Positions 1 to 11,490 of a stretch of DNA of 64,000 nucleotides are shown here, one piece after another. The notes below the pieces were generated by a model. The model did no database searches. It was not told where the DNA came from and saw only the letters and a program-made list of their open reading frames with translations. The stretch is taken from assembly GCA_963966185.1 (NCBI GenBank), contig CAWZYM010000112.1, positions 17,501-81,500 of the forward strand, read 5' to 3'. Position numbers and translations under genes: made by a program. This DNA is from Rhabditoides inermis. Taxonomy: Eukaryota; Nematoda; Chromadorea; Rhabditida; Rhabditidae. Positions within the stretch are counted from its first letter, which is position 1. Every line of letters begins with the position of its first letter.

Positions 1-1893
1 GTCCGTCTTAGTCAGTAGCTAGTCTGCTCTCTACTAGAGTGCGCGCCAGCACTCTATATATACTTTCGATCTTGAAATGGGACATGTGATCAAAGGGGAC
101 ATCGTCCGCGCGCGCGTCGCGCCCTCTTTCGGCGGTCGCTGTCGCTCGCTCCAGGCAGCCACGTCTTCGCCCCTTCACCAGCACCTACTTCTATATCGAA
201 TCTCTACGTCCTGAAAGTTTCACGTCTCTATCTCTTTTCTCGTTCTCGCAAAGCCTCTCGCAAAATGGCTTCTTTTTTCGCGCGACCGCGTTTTGCGCGC
301 TCCCCAGCACCTTTCACAGGCCGCGCAGCGAGACGGCGTTTGCGCTGGCGTGTAGAGCGCATTTGAATTAGTATTGGACGCGAGGGTTGGCACCATTCCG
401 GCTACTTTTGACTCCTGAAACAAGGACCTGAAAATGGGAAAAATTCTCGATGCGCCCAGTTGTCTCAACTATTTTGCAATCGCACTCTAACCGTCTGCCG
501 TGCTCTCTCGCCTACCCCGCCGCGATTGAATAGAGGCGATTTCTCTCTCCGAGTCACTCTTCTGGCGCTCGCCGCGGGCGTATCTTTGCGTTTCATGACA
601 TGAAATTTGACATGCACCTTCTACTCACGTCATCTGACGTCTCCTCCAATTTTCAGCGCATTTCGCCGACATTTGGCGACTTTACGCAGTAAAGGAGGCA
701 GAATTGTCGTGTTTTCTCGACGGAATCAGATTCTCCGTGTCAGATTACCCCTATTCCAATAGAAACATTTTCAAATTTGACCTCTACACGCCGGCTGGCA
801 CGCCATCGCGGGGTACACGGCGCCGAGGTGAGACTATGGCGGCGGGCTTCAAACAGAGTGAGGCGGTCGCAGTGGGTCACAGGGTCAACCGATTGGGGTG
901 ATCAATAGCTCTATCGATTCCTCTCGGCAATCCGAGTCTCCCTATCCACTTCTTGTATCCTTATTTTGAGTTTCAGTACTCAATTTGAAGGTCACAATTT
1001 CGTTCACTACAGTGATGTATCTATCTGATCACAGTCAGTCTCTTGTGAGACTTTTTTTAAAGTTCGAAACGTACACAACAAACTGGTAGGGTTGATCTGT
1101 TTTGATTTCACGAACCCGGAATAAAAAGTAATTGTGTATATCGCGCAGCAGTCTCGCCCGCCCCTGGCAAGGCACCAGTCAGAGAGAGTCGACTGTTTAT
1201 GACCGGCCCCTCCTCTCGCGCACCGGACCATGTGCCACTCTGCTCTTCCCTTTCACTCTCATTGATTGTGCTTGCGTTCTCGCCTCGCCTCGCTGTTGCG
1301 CGTACTCGTACTGTTTCCAAAACATCATTTGTTAGTGAACATCACTTTGAGTTGTTTCTTTCTCTGTCTCTCACAGTCTGTCTCTACTCTCTGCTCTTTC
1401 AGTTTTCTTTCTCGCTCTCCAATCGGTATTTTTTTTGTCTTGCAGTTGCGGGCGCGCCCCAAGTCCGCTCACTCATTTTTGTTTCGCAATACACTGGTCA
1501 CACAGTCTCCTGGCTTTTTTTTTCTTGCAGTTGCAGGCGCGCCCCAAGTCCGCTGGCTCACTTTTGTTTCGCAACACTCCGGTCACACAGTCTCCTGCCA
1601 CTCGGCTCCTCCCCCACTCACTCACTCACTCTGTTCTCGCCTCGCCTCGCGGTTTTGCGCGAGCTGTTTTCAACTTCTCTGTTCTACTTCAAACATTTTT
1701 ATACCGTACTCCAAAGTCCGTACGGTTACAGTACTCTCAATAAAACAATAATCCGTCTACCTAAAACTGTTCGCTCATTTTCGCATCACAACTCTTTCTC
1801 TGCCTCTCACTCATCTCTCTTTCTCAGAAAGAGAGACGCTCTTCAGTGCGAAGGTAGTGTCTTCTCTTCTTAGTTCATAGTTAGTTGATAGTT

Positions 1894-1955
<62 letters not shown>

Positions 1956-2031
1956 ACCCCTCTTTCTCCTGCGTGCACCCTCATTACTCCCTCGTTTTGC
2001 CTCCGACACCTCTCCCTCATCATCGAAAAAG
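1..2031 (+). repeat. A-family tandem repeat, unit A1 (non-coding)
   Basis: This unit begins with GTCCGTCTTAGTCAGTAGC and ends where the same signature recurs at 2032. It shares long near-identical stretches with 2032-3827: the 'CTCTACGTCCTGAAAGTTTC' region, the 'GGGGTACACGGCGCCGAGG' region and the closing pyrimidine segment. A TATATATA run sits at 55-62. A (CT)n tract of about 55 bp at 1897-1951 precedes the unit end. Small reading frames such as 704-901 are conserved only because the DNA is duplicated, and they do not persist in the diverged copies. I see no coding gene. Function is unknown; a non-autonomous element or a tandem satellite are the simplest readings. Confidence 0.7.
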
Positions 2032-3575
2032 GTCCGTCTTAGTCAGTAGCTAGTCTGCGCCACCAGAGCGAGGTGAGGCGCCCGCGCGTATATATACTTT
2101 CGTAAGCCAAAAGGACCAAAGTGGACATTGTCCGCGCGCGCATCGCGCCCTCTTTCGGCGGTCGCCGTCGCTCGCTCGACGCAGCCACGTCTTCGCCTCT
2201 CTACCAGCATCTACTTCTATATCGAATCTCTACGTCCTGAAAGTTTCACGTCTCTATCTCTTTTCGCATTCTCGCAACGCCTCTCGCAAAATGGCTTTTT
2301 TTCGGCCCCTGTAACGCGACCCTGTTTTGCGCGCTTCCCAGCGCCTTTCACAGGCCGCGCAGCGAGACGGCGTTTGCGCTGGCGTGTAGAGCGCATTTGA
2401 ATTAGTATTGGACGCGAGGGTTGACACCATTCCGGCTACTTTCGACTCCTGAAACAAGGACCTGAAAATGGGAAAAATTCTCGATGCGCCCAGTTGTCTC
2501 GACTATTTCGCAATCGCACTCTAACCGTCTGCCGTGCTCTCTCGCCTACCCCGCCGCGATTGAATAGAGGCGATTTCTCTCTCCGAGTCACTCTTCTGGC
2601 GCTCGCCGCGGGCGTATCTTTGCGTTTCATGACATGAAATTTGACATGGACCTTCTGCTCACGTCATCTGACGTCCTCTCCAATTTTCAGCACGTTTCGC
2701 CGACTTTTGGCGACTTTACGCAGTAAATGAGGCAGATTTGTCGTGTTTTCTCGACGGAATCAGATTCTCCGTGTCAGATTACTCCTATTCCAATAGAAAC
2801 ATTTTCAAATTTGACCTCTACACGCCGGCTGGCACGTCATCGCGGGGTACACGGCGCCGAGGTGAGACTATGGCGGCGGGCTTCAAACAGAGTGAGGCGG
2901 TCGCAGTGGGTCACAGGGTCAACCGATTGGAATGATCAATAGCTCTATCGATTCCTCTCGGCAATCCGAGTCTCCCTATCCACTTCTTGTTTCATAATTT
3001 TGAGTTTCAGTACTCAATTTGAAGGTCACAATTTCGTTCACTACAGTGATAAAGAAAGTGAGGTTAAAAGTCTTTGTAATCCAATGTTTTCCAATAAAAA
3101 AAATTAAATGATTCCTCTCGGCCGTCCGGATCTCACTTTCCTACTCATACCACATGAATTTCACTTTCAGTACTGATCTTGCTCGCTCTCCACTCGCTAT
3201 TTTTTGTCTTGCAGTTGCGGGCGCGCCCCAAGTCCGCTAACTCATTTTTGTTTCGCAATACACTGGTCACACAGTCTCCTGCCACTCGGCTCCTCCCCCA
3301 ATCACTCACTCACTTACTCATTCTGTTCTCGCCTCGCCTCGCTGTTTCCAACAATTCTATTTCTTAGTGAGTATGAGTTCAAGAATGATCTCTCTGTCTC
3401 TGTGCTCTCTCTTTGCTCTCTCTTCTTACTGCGCTCACTCTATTCTCTCTCATATCTATCTGTTCCGTTATCACCTCATCGTGCAAACAATTTCAAGACA
3501 ATTTCTCTCTTACTTATAGTGACAATCACAGTTCTTTCTCTCTTTCCTTCTCTCTATCTCTCTCTCTTTCTTTCT

Positions 3576-3615
<40 letters not shown>

Positions 3616-3708
3616 GCCTCTCACTTATCTCTCTTTCTCAGAAAGAGAGACGCTCTTCAGTGCGAAGGTAGTGTCTTCACTTCTTAGTTCATAGTTAGTT
3701 TATAGTTA

Positions 3709-3751
<43 letters not shown>

Positions 3752-3827
3752 ACCCCTCTTTCTCCTGCGTGCACCCTCATTACTCCCTCGTTTTGCCTCC
3801 GACACCTCTCCCTCATCCTCGAAAAAG
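2032..3827 (+). repeat. A-family tandem repeat, unit A2
   Basis: Second copy of the unit, in direct orientation to A1. It has the same opening signature, a TATATATA-type run near 2089-2097, the same 'TACACGCCGGCTGGCACG' middle and the same TC-rich close (3575-3610 and 3713-3750). Compared with A1 it lacks part of the middle pyrimidine-rich section and carries point changes spread through the unit, so it is not an assembly echo. Confidence 0.7.
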
Positions 3828-5416
3828 GTCCGTCTTAGTCAGTAGCTACACGCCGGCTGGCACGTCATCGCGGGGTACACGGCGCCGAGGTGAGACTATG
3901 GCGGCGGGCTTCAAACAGAGTGAGGCGGTCGCAGTGGGTCACAGGGTCAACCGATTGGGGTAATCAATAGCTCTATCGATTCCTCTCGGCAATACGAGTC
4001 TCCCTATCCACTTCTTGTTTCATAATTTTGAGTTTCAGTACTCAATTTGAAGGTCACAATTTCGTTCACTACAGTGATAAAGAAAGTGAGGTTAAAAGTC
4101 TTTGTAGTCATCCAATCTTTTCAAATAAAAAATTAAATGATTCCTCTCGGCCGTCCGGATCTCACTTTCCTACTCATATCACATGAACTTCACTTTCAGT
4201 ACTGAATTTCGGTGGCAATGCAAAAACAACGTTTATCTGCTCATATCTCGCGATTTTAGTTAGTAAAGATTGTATTTTGACGACGGAATCGAGTTCACCG
4301 TGCCAGATTACATGTATTGGCGTCTTAACGATTTAAAAATTCTCTTTAACACCCGTCTGGCACGTCGTCGCGGGGTGCACCGAGGAGCTCTCTTTTTCTC
4401 TCTTTCTCTTCACTGCGAACGTGGTGTCTTATCTTGATAGTTCATAGTACGTTCATAGTCTCTCTCTCTTTCTCTCTCTCTCCCTCCCCCCCCCTCTCTC
4501 TCTCTCTCTCTCTCTTTCTCCCTCTATTTTATCCCGATTCATATGCTCTCTCTCTATTTTCCATTCCTTGAATGATATTTGTCTACCATACTCCATAGTC
4601 CATACAGTACTCTCAACCGAAGTCACTCTGCTCTTTCTTTTCACTCACATTGATTGAGCTTGTGTTCTCGCCTCGCCCGCATTATTGCACGTACTGTCTT
4701 CAAAATTTCCGTTGTTATTGAGTATTACTTTGAGTTTTCTTTCTCTCAATTGGTCTCTACTCTCTGCTCTTTCCGTTTACTTGCTCGCTCTCATTTCGCT
4801 GTTTGTTCTTTTAATTGCGGAACCGCGAAAGGTCCGCTCGGTCACTTTTATTTCGCAACACTCCGGTCACACAGTCTTCTGCCACTCGGCTCCTCCCCAA
4901 TCACTCACTCACTTACTCATTCTGTTCTCGCCTCGCCTCGCTGTTTCCAACTATTCTGTTCTTAGTGAGTATGAGTTCAAGAATGATCTCTCTGTCTCAG
5001 TGCTCTCTCTTTGCTCTCTCTTCTTACTGCGCTCACTCTATTCTCTCTCATATCTATCTGTTCCGTTGTCACGTTATCGTGCAAACAATTTCAAGACAAT
5101 TTCTTTCTTACTGATAGTGACAATCACAGTTCTTTCTCTCTCTCACTTTCTCTTCACGCTCGTCTTGACTCTTGACGCTTCTGTCGCACACTCTCAGCAT
5201 TAATTTGAGTAGCTCTCTCTCTCTCCATTGCGATGGTGGTGGCAAATATTTTTTTCAAATCATAGTTAGTTCATAGTTATCCTCTTTCTTTCTATCTCTC
5301 TCTCTTCCTCTCTCTCTCTCCCTCTCTCTCTCTCTCTTTCACCCCTCTTTCTCCTGCGTGCACCCTCATTACTCCCTCGTTTTACCTCCGACACCTCTCC
5401 CTCATCTTCGAAAAAG
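3828..5416 (+). repeat. A-family tandem repeat, unit A3 (5' deleted)
   Basis: Third copy. After the opening signature the sequence jumps directly to the 'ACACGCCGGCTGGCACGTC' point, which in A2 lies about 790 bp inside the unit. The 5' third, including the TATA-like run, is therefore missing. The remainder is more diverged than A1 and A2 and contains TC tracts at about 4460-4515 and 5290-5338. No gene is visible. Confidence 0.6.
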
Positions 5417-6664
5417 GTCCGTCTTAGTCAGTAGCTAGTCTGCGCGTTAGAGACGGCTCTCAGGCACGCGCGCCGGCGCGATATATGGTAACGATCTTGC
5501 ATTTTGGTCGGGGCGCGAACGCTTGACCAAAGGGGACATTTTTGGCAGCGCGCCAACACATCGCGGCCTTTTTCGGCAGTCGCCCCTTCTCGCCGAAGCA
5601 GTTTCAAGGTCGGCCCTCAGTCAGTACCTCAGGTCACATGTGTTCTCGAGGCTATCAAAGTTTCAACCTCATTGCCTTCTCCGTTCCTTCACTACGGCTC
5701 TTTTCTTTTCGCCTTTTTTCGGCAAAACGTCACTTTTTTCGGCTCTCTAACTCCTCTCGCAGACGTTGCAGCGAGACGGCGTTTGCGCAGACGTAAAAGG
5801 CGTGTTCGATTTGATACGTATGCAAAAGTTGTTGTCATTTGCTCACTTTTGAACTCCTGAAACAGTCACCCGGAAATCGAGGGATTTCCCATTGCCCTCC
5901 AGCTGGCTCAACTATTTCGCAATCGCACCCTTTTCTGTCTGCCGCATTTCTCTCTCGCCTTGCCGCATTCGATTAGAGGCGATTTCTCTCTCCGGGACAC
6001 TCTTCTGGAGCTCGTCGCGGGGTTATCTTTGCGTTTCATGACGTGCAAATTGAATTGGGCCTTCTAAAAGCTGCAAATGACGTCTCCTCCAATTTTCAGC
6101 GAAATTCGCAGACATTTGGCGACTTTACGTGGTAAAAGAGGCCGAAATATCGTGTTTTCTCAACGAAATCGTGTTCGTCGGCCCGAATTACCCCTGTTTC
6201 AAGAGTAACATTTTAAAAATTGACCTGTACAAACTGACTGGCACGCCATCGCGGGGTACACGGCGCCGAGGCGAGGCTAAGGCGGCGGGGTTCAAACAGA
6301 GTGAGGCAGTCGTAGTGGGTCACAGGGTCAACCGTTCGGGGCGATCAATAGCTCTATTGATTCCTCTCGGTAACCCGAGTCTACCTATCCAGTTCATGTT
6401 TCATAATTTAGAATTTCAATACTGAATATGAAGGTCACGATTTCGTTGATGTTAGCGATATCGTATGTGAAGTGAAAGTATATTCATAGTCATCATTTTT
6501 CCATATAGAGCATCAAATGAATCCTCTCGGCCGTCCGGATAGCACCGTCTTATTCATAGCACATGAATTTCACTTTCAGTACGGACATTGAATTGAGGTG
6601 GCATGGTAAAAAAAAGCTCATTTGCTCATATTTTAGTTAGTGAAGGGGGAGGTGGTTTTCATTC

Positions 6665-6697
<33 letters not shown>

Positions 6698-6823
6698 ATT
6701 CTTTCTCTCTTTCTCTCTCTCTTCTTTTTCTCTTTCTTTTTCTTTCTCTTTCTACTGCGTGCACCTTCATTTTTCCCTCACGACTTCTTATTCTTATAAA
6801 CCTTTTCCTCATTTTCAAAAAAA
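5417..6823 (+). repeat. A-family tandem repeat, unit A4 (divergent subtype)
   Basis: The opening signature is at 5417 and the unit runs to a variant signature (CTCCTTCTTAGTCAGTAGC) at 6824. It keeps the general order of A1 but is clearly a separate subfamily, with a GC-rich start around 5450-5490, a GATATATGG box and different spacing. The segment from about 5431 onward is repeated almost base for base at 12430-13816. It holds no convincing coding region. Confidence 0.65.
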
Positions 6824-6856
6824 CTCCTTCTTAGTCAGTAGCTAGTCAGACAATGA

Positions 6857-6866
6857 CTATATAAGG
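6857..6866 (+). promoter_or_regulatory. Candidate TATA box in unit A5
   Basis: CTATATAAGG is a near-consensus TATA element. A TCAGT-type initiator is found about 40 bp downstream, slightly farther than the usual 25-32 bp. The identical arrangement recurs at about 13851-13860. No downstream ORF of useful size is present, so any product would be non-coding. Confidence 0.3.
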
Positions 6867-7152
6867 AATGAGTTCTGGAATCTTCTCGAATTCATTTCAG
6901 TGACTTGGATTGGAGTGCAACAGGCAATCACGCTCGATAAGAAAGAGAAAGGAGCTCATTATTTGAATGATAAGCAGCTATGATACCGTATCGGGTCATA
7001 CGGTAGCCGAACAAATGTGATGCGCAAATGTCGAGAGGCAGTGCGTCACTTCAGAAAGACAATGCACGTTTTCGATGTAAAGTGTGTGAAATGTGAATGT
7101 GAGCTGGTGGTCGAAATGCAAGCAACCCCGCCCAGCAAGAAATCGATAACCG

Positions 7153-7213
7153 ATAGATATTATTATTATTATTATTATATTATTAAATATTATTATTATT
7201 ATTATAATATTTG
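7153..7213 (+). repeat. ATT/AAT microsatellite
   Basis: TATTATTATT-type trinucleotide run with small interruptions. It recurs at about 14150-14212 in the duplicated block. Confidence 0.9.
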
Positions 7214-7232
7214 TTAATAAATGATAGAAAGC

Positions 7233-7470
7233 TGCTATCGAGTGCTCCTTCTCTCCTTCCCTCCTTCCCTCCTCCTTCCCTCCTCCTTCCCTCCTCCTCC
7301 CTTTCTCTTTTTATCTCGTTATATCGTTATCTCTTTCTCTCGTTCTCTCGTTCTCTCGTTCTCTCGTTCTCTCGTTATCTCGTTCTCTCGTTCTCTCGTT
7401 CTCTCCTTCTCTCTTTCTCTAATTCTCTCGTTCTCTCTTTTTCCCGTTCTCTCGTTCTCTCCGTCTCTTC
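7233..7470 (+). repeat. Pyrimidine tract with CTCTCGTT octamers
   Basis: A strand-asymmetric C+T run. It is first CTCC-rich, then a regular 8-bp CTCTCGTT repeat. It joins directly to the satellite spacer at about 7460. Long mirror-like pyrimidine runs can adopt triplex (H-DNA) structure; that is inference. Confidence 0.85.
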
Positions 7471-10398
7471 TTATTGCCAGAGAGGAGAATGCGAGGAGAG
7501 AAGGGAGAAAGCGAGAGACTGTGAGAGCAGAGGAGAGTGGCAAGACAGTCACAGAAGTCCCGATGATTCGGTGTAATCCGTGACAAGCCGTGCAGACAGG
7601 AGTTTCCCTGGCCTGGAATTTCCCTGGCCAGGAATTTCCCTGGGCAGGAATTTCCCTGGGCAGGAATTTCCCTGGGCAGGAATTTCCCTGGCCAGGAATT
7701 TCTCTGGCAAACCATACTGATAGACCGTGCAGGCAAGTCGAGCAGATAGACATTTGTGAAGTTTGTGAAGCTTAGATTAAAATATGATTGACCATGATGA
7801 TTTTGTTAAATGAAAACTTCATTCCGGAAAAGTTGTTCAGGAATTTCCCTGGCCAGGAATTTTCCTGGCCAGGAATTTCCCTTGCCAGGAATTTTCCTGG
7901 GCAGGAATTTCCCTGGGCAGGAATTTTCCTGGGCAGGAATTTCCCTGGCCAGGAATTTTCCTGGGCAGGAATTTCCCTGGGCAGGAATTTTCCTGGGCAG
8001 GAATTTTCCTGGGCAGGAATTTCCCTGGCCAGGAATTTCCCTGGCCAGGAATTTCCCTGGCCAGGAATTTCATTGGCCAGGAATTTCCCTTGCCAGGAAT
8101 TTTCCTGGGCCGGAATTTCCCGTGGCAGGAATTTTCCTGAGCAGGAATTTCCCTGGGCAGAAATTTCCTGGGCAGGAATTTACCTGGCCAGGAATTTACC
8201 TGGCCAGGATTTTCCCTTGCCAGGAATTTTCCTGGGCAGGAATTTCCCGTAGCAGGAATTTTCCTGAGCAGGAATTTCCCTGGGCAGAAATTTCCTGGGC
8301 AGGAATTTACCTGGCCAGGAATTTACCTGGCCAGGAATTTCCCCATAATAATATACCGAGCAGACAAGCCGTACAGACAGGAAATTTCCCTGGCCAGGAA
8401 TTTCCCTGGCCAGGAATTTCCCTGGCCAGGAATTTCCCTTGCCAGGAATTTTCCTGGGCAGGAATTTCCCTGGGCAGGAATTTCCCTGGGCAGGAATTTC
8501 CCTGGGCAGGAATTTTCCTGGGCAGGAATTTTCCTGGGCAGGAATTTCCCTGGCCAGGAATTTCCCTGGCCAGGAATTTCCCTGGCCAGGAATTTCATTG
8601 GCCAGGAATTTCCCTTGCCAGGAATTTTCCTGGGCAGGAATTTCCCGTGGCAGGAATTTTCCTGAGCAGGAATTTCCCTGGGCAGAAATTTCCTGGGCAG
8701 GAATTTACCTGGCCAGGAATTTACCTGGCCAGGATTTTCCCTTGCCAGGAATTTTCCTGGGCAGGAATTTCCCGTAGCAGGAATTTTCCTGAGCAGGAAT
8801 TTCCCTGGGCAGAAATTTCCTGGGCAGGAATTTACCTGGCCAGGAATTTACCTGGCCAGGAATTTCCCCATAATAATATACCGAGCAGACAAGCCGTACA
8901 GACAGGAAATTTCCCTGGCCAGGAATTTCCCTGGCCAGGAATTTCCCTGGCCAGGAATTTCCCTTGCCAGGAATTTTCCTGGGCAGGAATTTCCCTGGGC
9001 AGGAATTTCCCTGGGCAGGAATTTCCCTGGCCAGGAATTTTCCTGGGCAGGAATTTCCCTGGGCAGGAATTTCCCTGGCCAGAAATTTCCCTGGCCAGGA
9101 ATTTTCCTGGCCAGGAATTTTCCTGGCCAGGAATTTCCCTGGGCAGGAATTTTCCTGGCCAGGAATTTCCCTGGCCAGGAATTTTCCTGGGCAGGAACTT
9201 CCCTGGGCAGGAATTTTCCTGGGCAGGAATTTCTCTGGCCAGGAATTTCCCTGGCCAGGAATTTCCCTGGCCAGGAATTTCCTTGGCCAGGAATTTCCCT
9301 TGCCAGGAATTTTCCTGGGCAGGAATTTCCCGTGGCAGGAATTTTCCTGAGCAGGAATTTCCCTGTGCAGAAATTTCCTGGGCAGGAATTTACCTGGCCA
9401 GGAATTTACCTGTCCAGGAATTTCCCTTGCCAGGAATTTTCCTGGGCAGGAATTTCCCGTGGCAGGAGTTTTCCTGAGCAGGAATTTCCCTGGGCAGAAA
9501 TTTCCTGGGCAGGAATTTACCTGGCCAGGAATTTACCTGGCCAGGAATTTTCCCATAATAATAGACCGAGCAGACAAGCCGTACAGACAGGAAATTTCCC
9601 TGGCCAGGAATTTCCCTGGCCAGAAGTTTCCCTGGCCAGGAATTTTCCTGGGCAGGAACTTCCCTGGGCAGGAATTTTCCTGGGCAAGAATTTCCCGTGG
9701 CAGGAATTTTCCTGAGCAGGAATTTCCCTGGGCAGAAATTTCCTGGGCAGGAATTTACCTGGCCAGGAATTTACCTGGCCAGGAATTTCCCTTGCCAGGA
9801 ATTTTCCTGGGCAGGAATTTCCCGTGGCAGGAATTTTCCTGAGCAGGAATTTCCCTGGGCAGAAATTTCCCTGGGCAGGAATTTCCCTGGGCAGGAATTT
9901 ACCTGGCCAGGAATTTACCTGGCCAGGAATTTCCCTTGCCAGGAATTTTCCTGGGCAGGAATTTCCCGTGGCAGGAATTTTCCTGAGCAGGAATTTCCCT
10001 GGTCAGGAATTTCCCTGGGCAGGAATTTCCCTGGGCAGGAATTTCCCTGGCCAGGAATTTCTCTGGCAAACCATACTGATAGACCGTGCAGGCAAGTCGT
10101 GCAGATAGACATTTGTGAAGTTTGTGAAGCTTAAATTAAAATATGATTGACCACGATGATTTTGTTAAATAAAAACTTCATTCCGGAAAAGTTGTTCATC
10201 AACCACTTCATAGACTCTCTCTTCTCTACATCATATTGCCAGAGAGGAGAATGCGAGGAGAGAAGGGATAAAGCGAGAGCCTGTGAGAGCAGAGGAGAGT
10301 GGCAAGACAGTCACAGAAGTCCCGATGATTCGGTGGAATCCGTGACAAGCCGTGCAGACAGGAGTTTCCCTGGCCAGGAATTTCCCTGGCCAGGAATT
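7461..10398 (+). repeat. 16-bp satellite block 1 with spacers (plus orientation)
   Basis: The block opens with half of the conserved spacer (7461-7605) and a short array (7606-7698). The other spacer half follows (7699-7833), then a long array (7834-10066) and a full spacer (10067-10365). It ends inside a monomer at about 10398, where LINE sequence begins. The monomer is 16 bp, typically CCAGGAATTTCCCTGG, with GGGC/GGCC, TTTTCC/TTTCCC and TTACC variants. A 40-bp link with CCATAATAATA and GCAGACAAGCCGTACAGACA recurs at about 8341, 8871 and 9550 and marks higher-order units of about 530-680 bp. Reading frames such as 7810-9477 are repeat artefacts. Confidence 0.95.
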
Positions 10399-10623
10399 GG
10401 AAAAATTGTGCCATCTAAGCCCCGCCCCCTCGGCATCCCTAATGAGTGCGCCCTTGAGAGCGAGAGACCGAGTGACACGTGTAATTGGGAAAAGATGGGA
10501 CTGGGTCAGATCGACTCAGCCAAGTTTCACACACAACCAGTATCGAAAGGGGATTAAGGGACAAGTAATGCGAAAGTAAATGTAACTTATTACGAATGGC
10601 TCACTATATTGCTCTCTGTACAT

Positions 10624-11490
10624 CTAGACATTTGAAATGCTACCGTCCGCGGTCAACCCTCCCTCCCCACCTCCTCCTTCAGCTCCGGCAACCGAGTCCG
10701 CGACCGTCGATCCACTTGCCGCACCGCCCGATGCACTCTTCCAGTAGTACAGATGCTTAATCGTCAGATCACGGACACAATACCTAGGCGCACAAATATC
10801 ATCATTAACAGAACGGACATATCTACGAAGTTGCCTGTCACGCTCCCTCTCCATGTACGTCTGATCGTCCCGCGCGAAGTGTCCGCCTTTGTGTCCCAGC
10901 ACTGCCTTGACTTCCTTCTTGTGGGCTTGGTCTCGGAGAACCACCTTGATCGGCCTGTAGCCGCTCTTCGTCTCGTCCTTCTTGATCGGCACGCGGAACG
11001 CTTCGACAATGTTCGCAGAGGGCAGTCCGTTCTTTTCGAGTACAGTCTTCAGATCCGCCGTCAGCTGCTCCTTGGTCTCTCCGTCCAGCTCAGGTCTTCA
11101 AATCAGCACGATGCGCGAGTCTTTCTTGTCCTTTTCCTGATCCGCCTTCATTTTGCCATAGCGCACGTACTCCTCGAATTCTGGGTGACGCGGCGCACGA
11201 GCGACCACGTGCGACAGGTTGTACACGTCGAAGCTCTTCTTCACGTTCGTCTTCTCGATGTACTGCTCCTTCTTCTGCTCGTCCTCGTTGCGCACGTTCC
11301 AGCTGGCCACCAGTGACTCCAGATGCATGGCGATGGTTCTCGATTGATTGTCGATGGTTGCCGCCTGTGACTTGAGCGTCTCGGACTGCATCTTGATAGT
11401 GTCCATCTGCTCTGCCACCAGCTTCTTCACCTTCGTCAGTTCAGCCACCGATTCATAGTAGGCCGTCTTGTAGTCGTCGGGTTCATGCAT
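10624..11490 (-). pseudogene. LINE ORF1-like protein with one in-frame TGA
   Basis: The minus-strand frame starts with ATG at 11490 and stays open to 10624 except for a single TGA at 11098-11100. The first 60-70 residues form a heptad-like K/E/Q/L-rich coiled coil (around LTKVKKLVAEQMDTIKMQSE). A basic KADQEKDKKD stretch and RIVLI follow, then a region resembling the RRM of L1-type ORF1 proteins: a helix, 'IVEAFRVP', 'YRPIKVVLRD', then a basic 'RDDQTYMERERDRQ' segment. The C-terminal 40 residues are Gly/Ala/Ser-rich. The order coiled coil, RRM, basic domain is what ORF1 proteins of L1-like LINEs show. It lies downstream of RT remnants on the same strand, the reverse of normal LINE order. The TGA could be a CGA-to-TGA mutation. 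Assignment is by motif order only. Confidence 0.5.

Larger units (their letters stand above)
6824..7460 (+). repeat. A-family short unit A5 with TATA box
   Basis: A short, different body follows the variant signature. A good TATA box (CTATATAAGG, about 6857-6866) lies some 40 bp before a TTCAGTGAC initiator-like motif (about 6896-6904). An ATT trinucleotide run (about 7153-7213) and a pyrimidine tract of 8-bp CTCTCGTT units (about 7330-7470) follow. The block is repeated at 13817-14371. It could be a promoter-bearing non-coding element, but no transcript can be shown from sequence alone. Confidence 0.5.

Noticed and set aside
704..901. Conserved small protein in A units (also 2738-2935 and 3769-3963)
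   Set aside because: The shared peptide comes from duplicated DNA. The frame is not kept at its start in A3, and synonymous sites are no more variable than others by eye.
1199..1873. Ser/Leu/Phe-rich ORF of 224 codons and similar frames in TC tracts (7211-7583, 14207-14687, 15278-15917)
   Set aside because: Compositional frames through C+T-rich DNA, with no conserved start and no domain.
7810..9477. Large Pro/Gly/Phe-rich repetitive protein gene (and all similar frames at 25-64 kb)
   Set aside because: Frames are open on both strands in all phases because the 16-bp monomer has no stop in any frame. They end only in spacers, lack splice or start context, and tolerate any indel.
10753..11316. 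Plus-strand ORF of 187 codons
   Set aside because: It is the antisense shadow of the ORF1-like minus-strand frame, which has recognisable domains.
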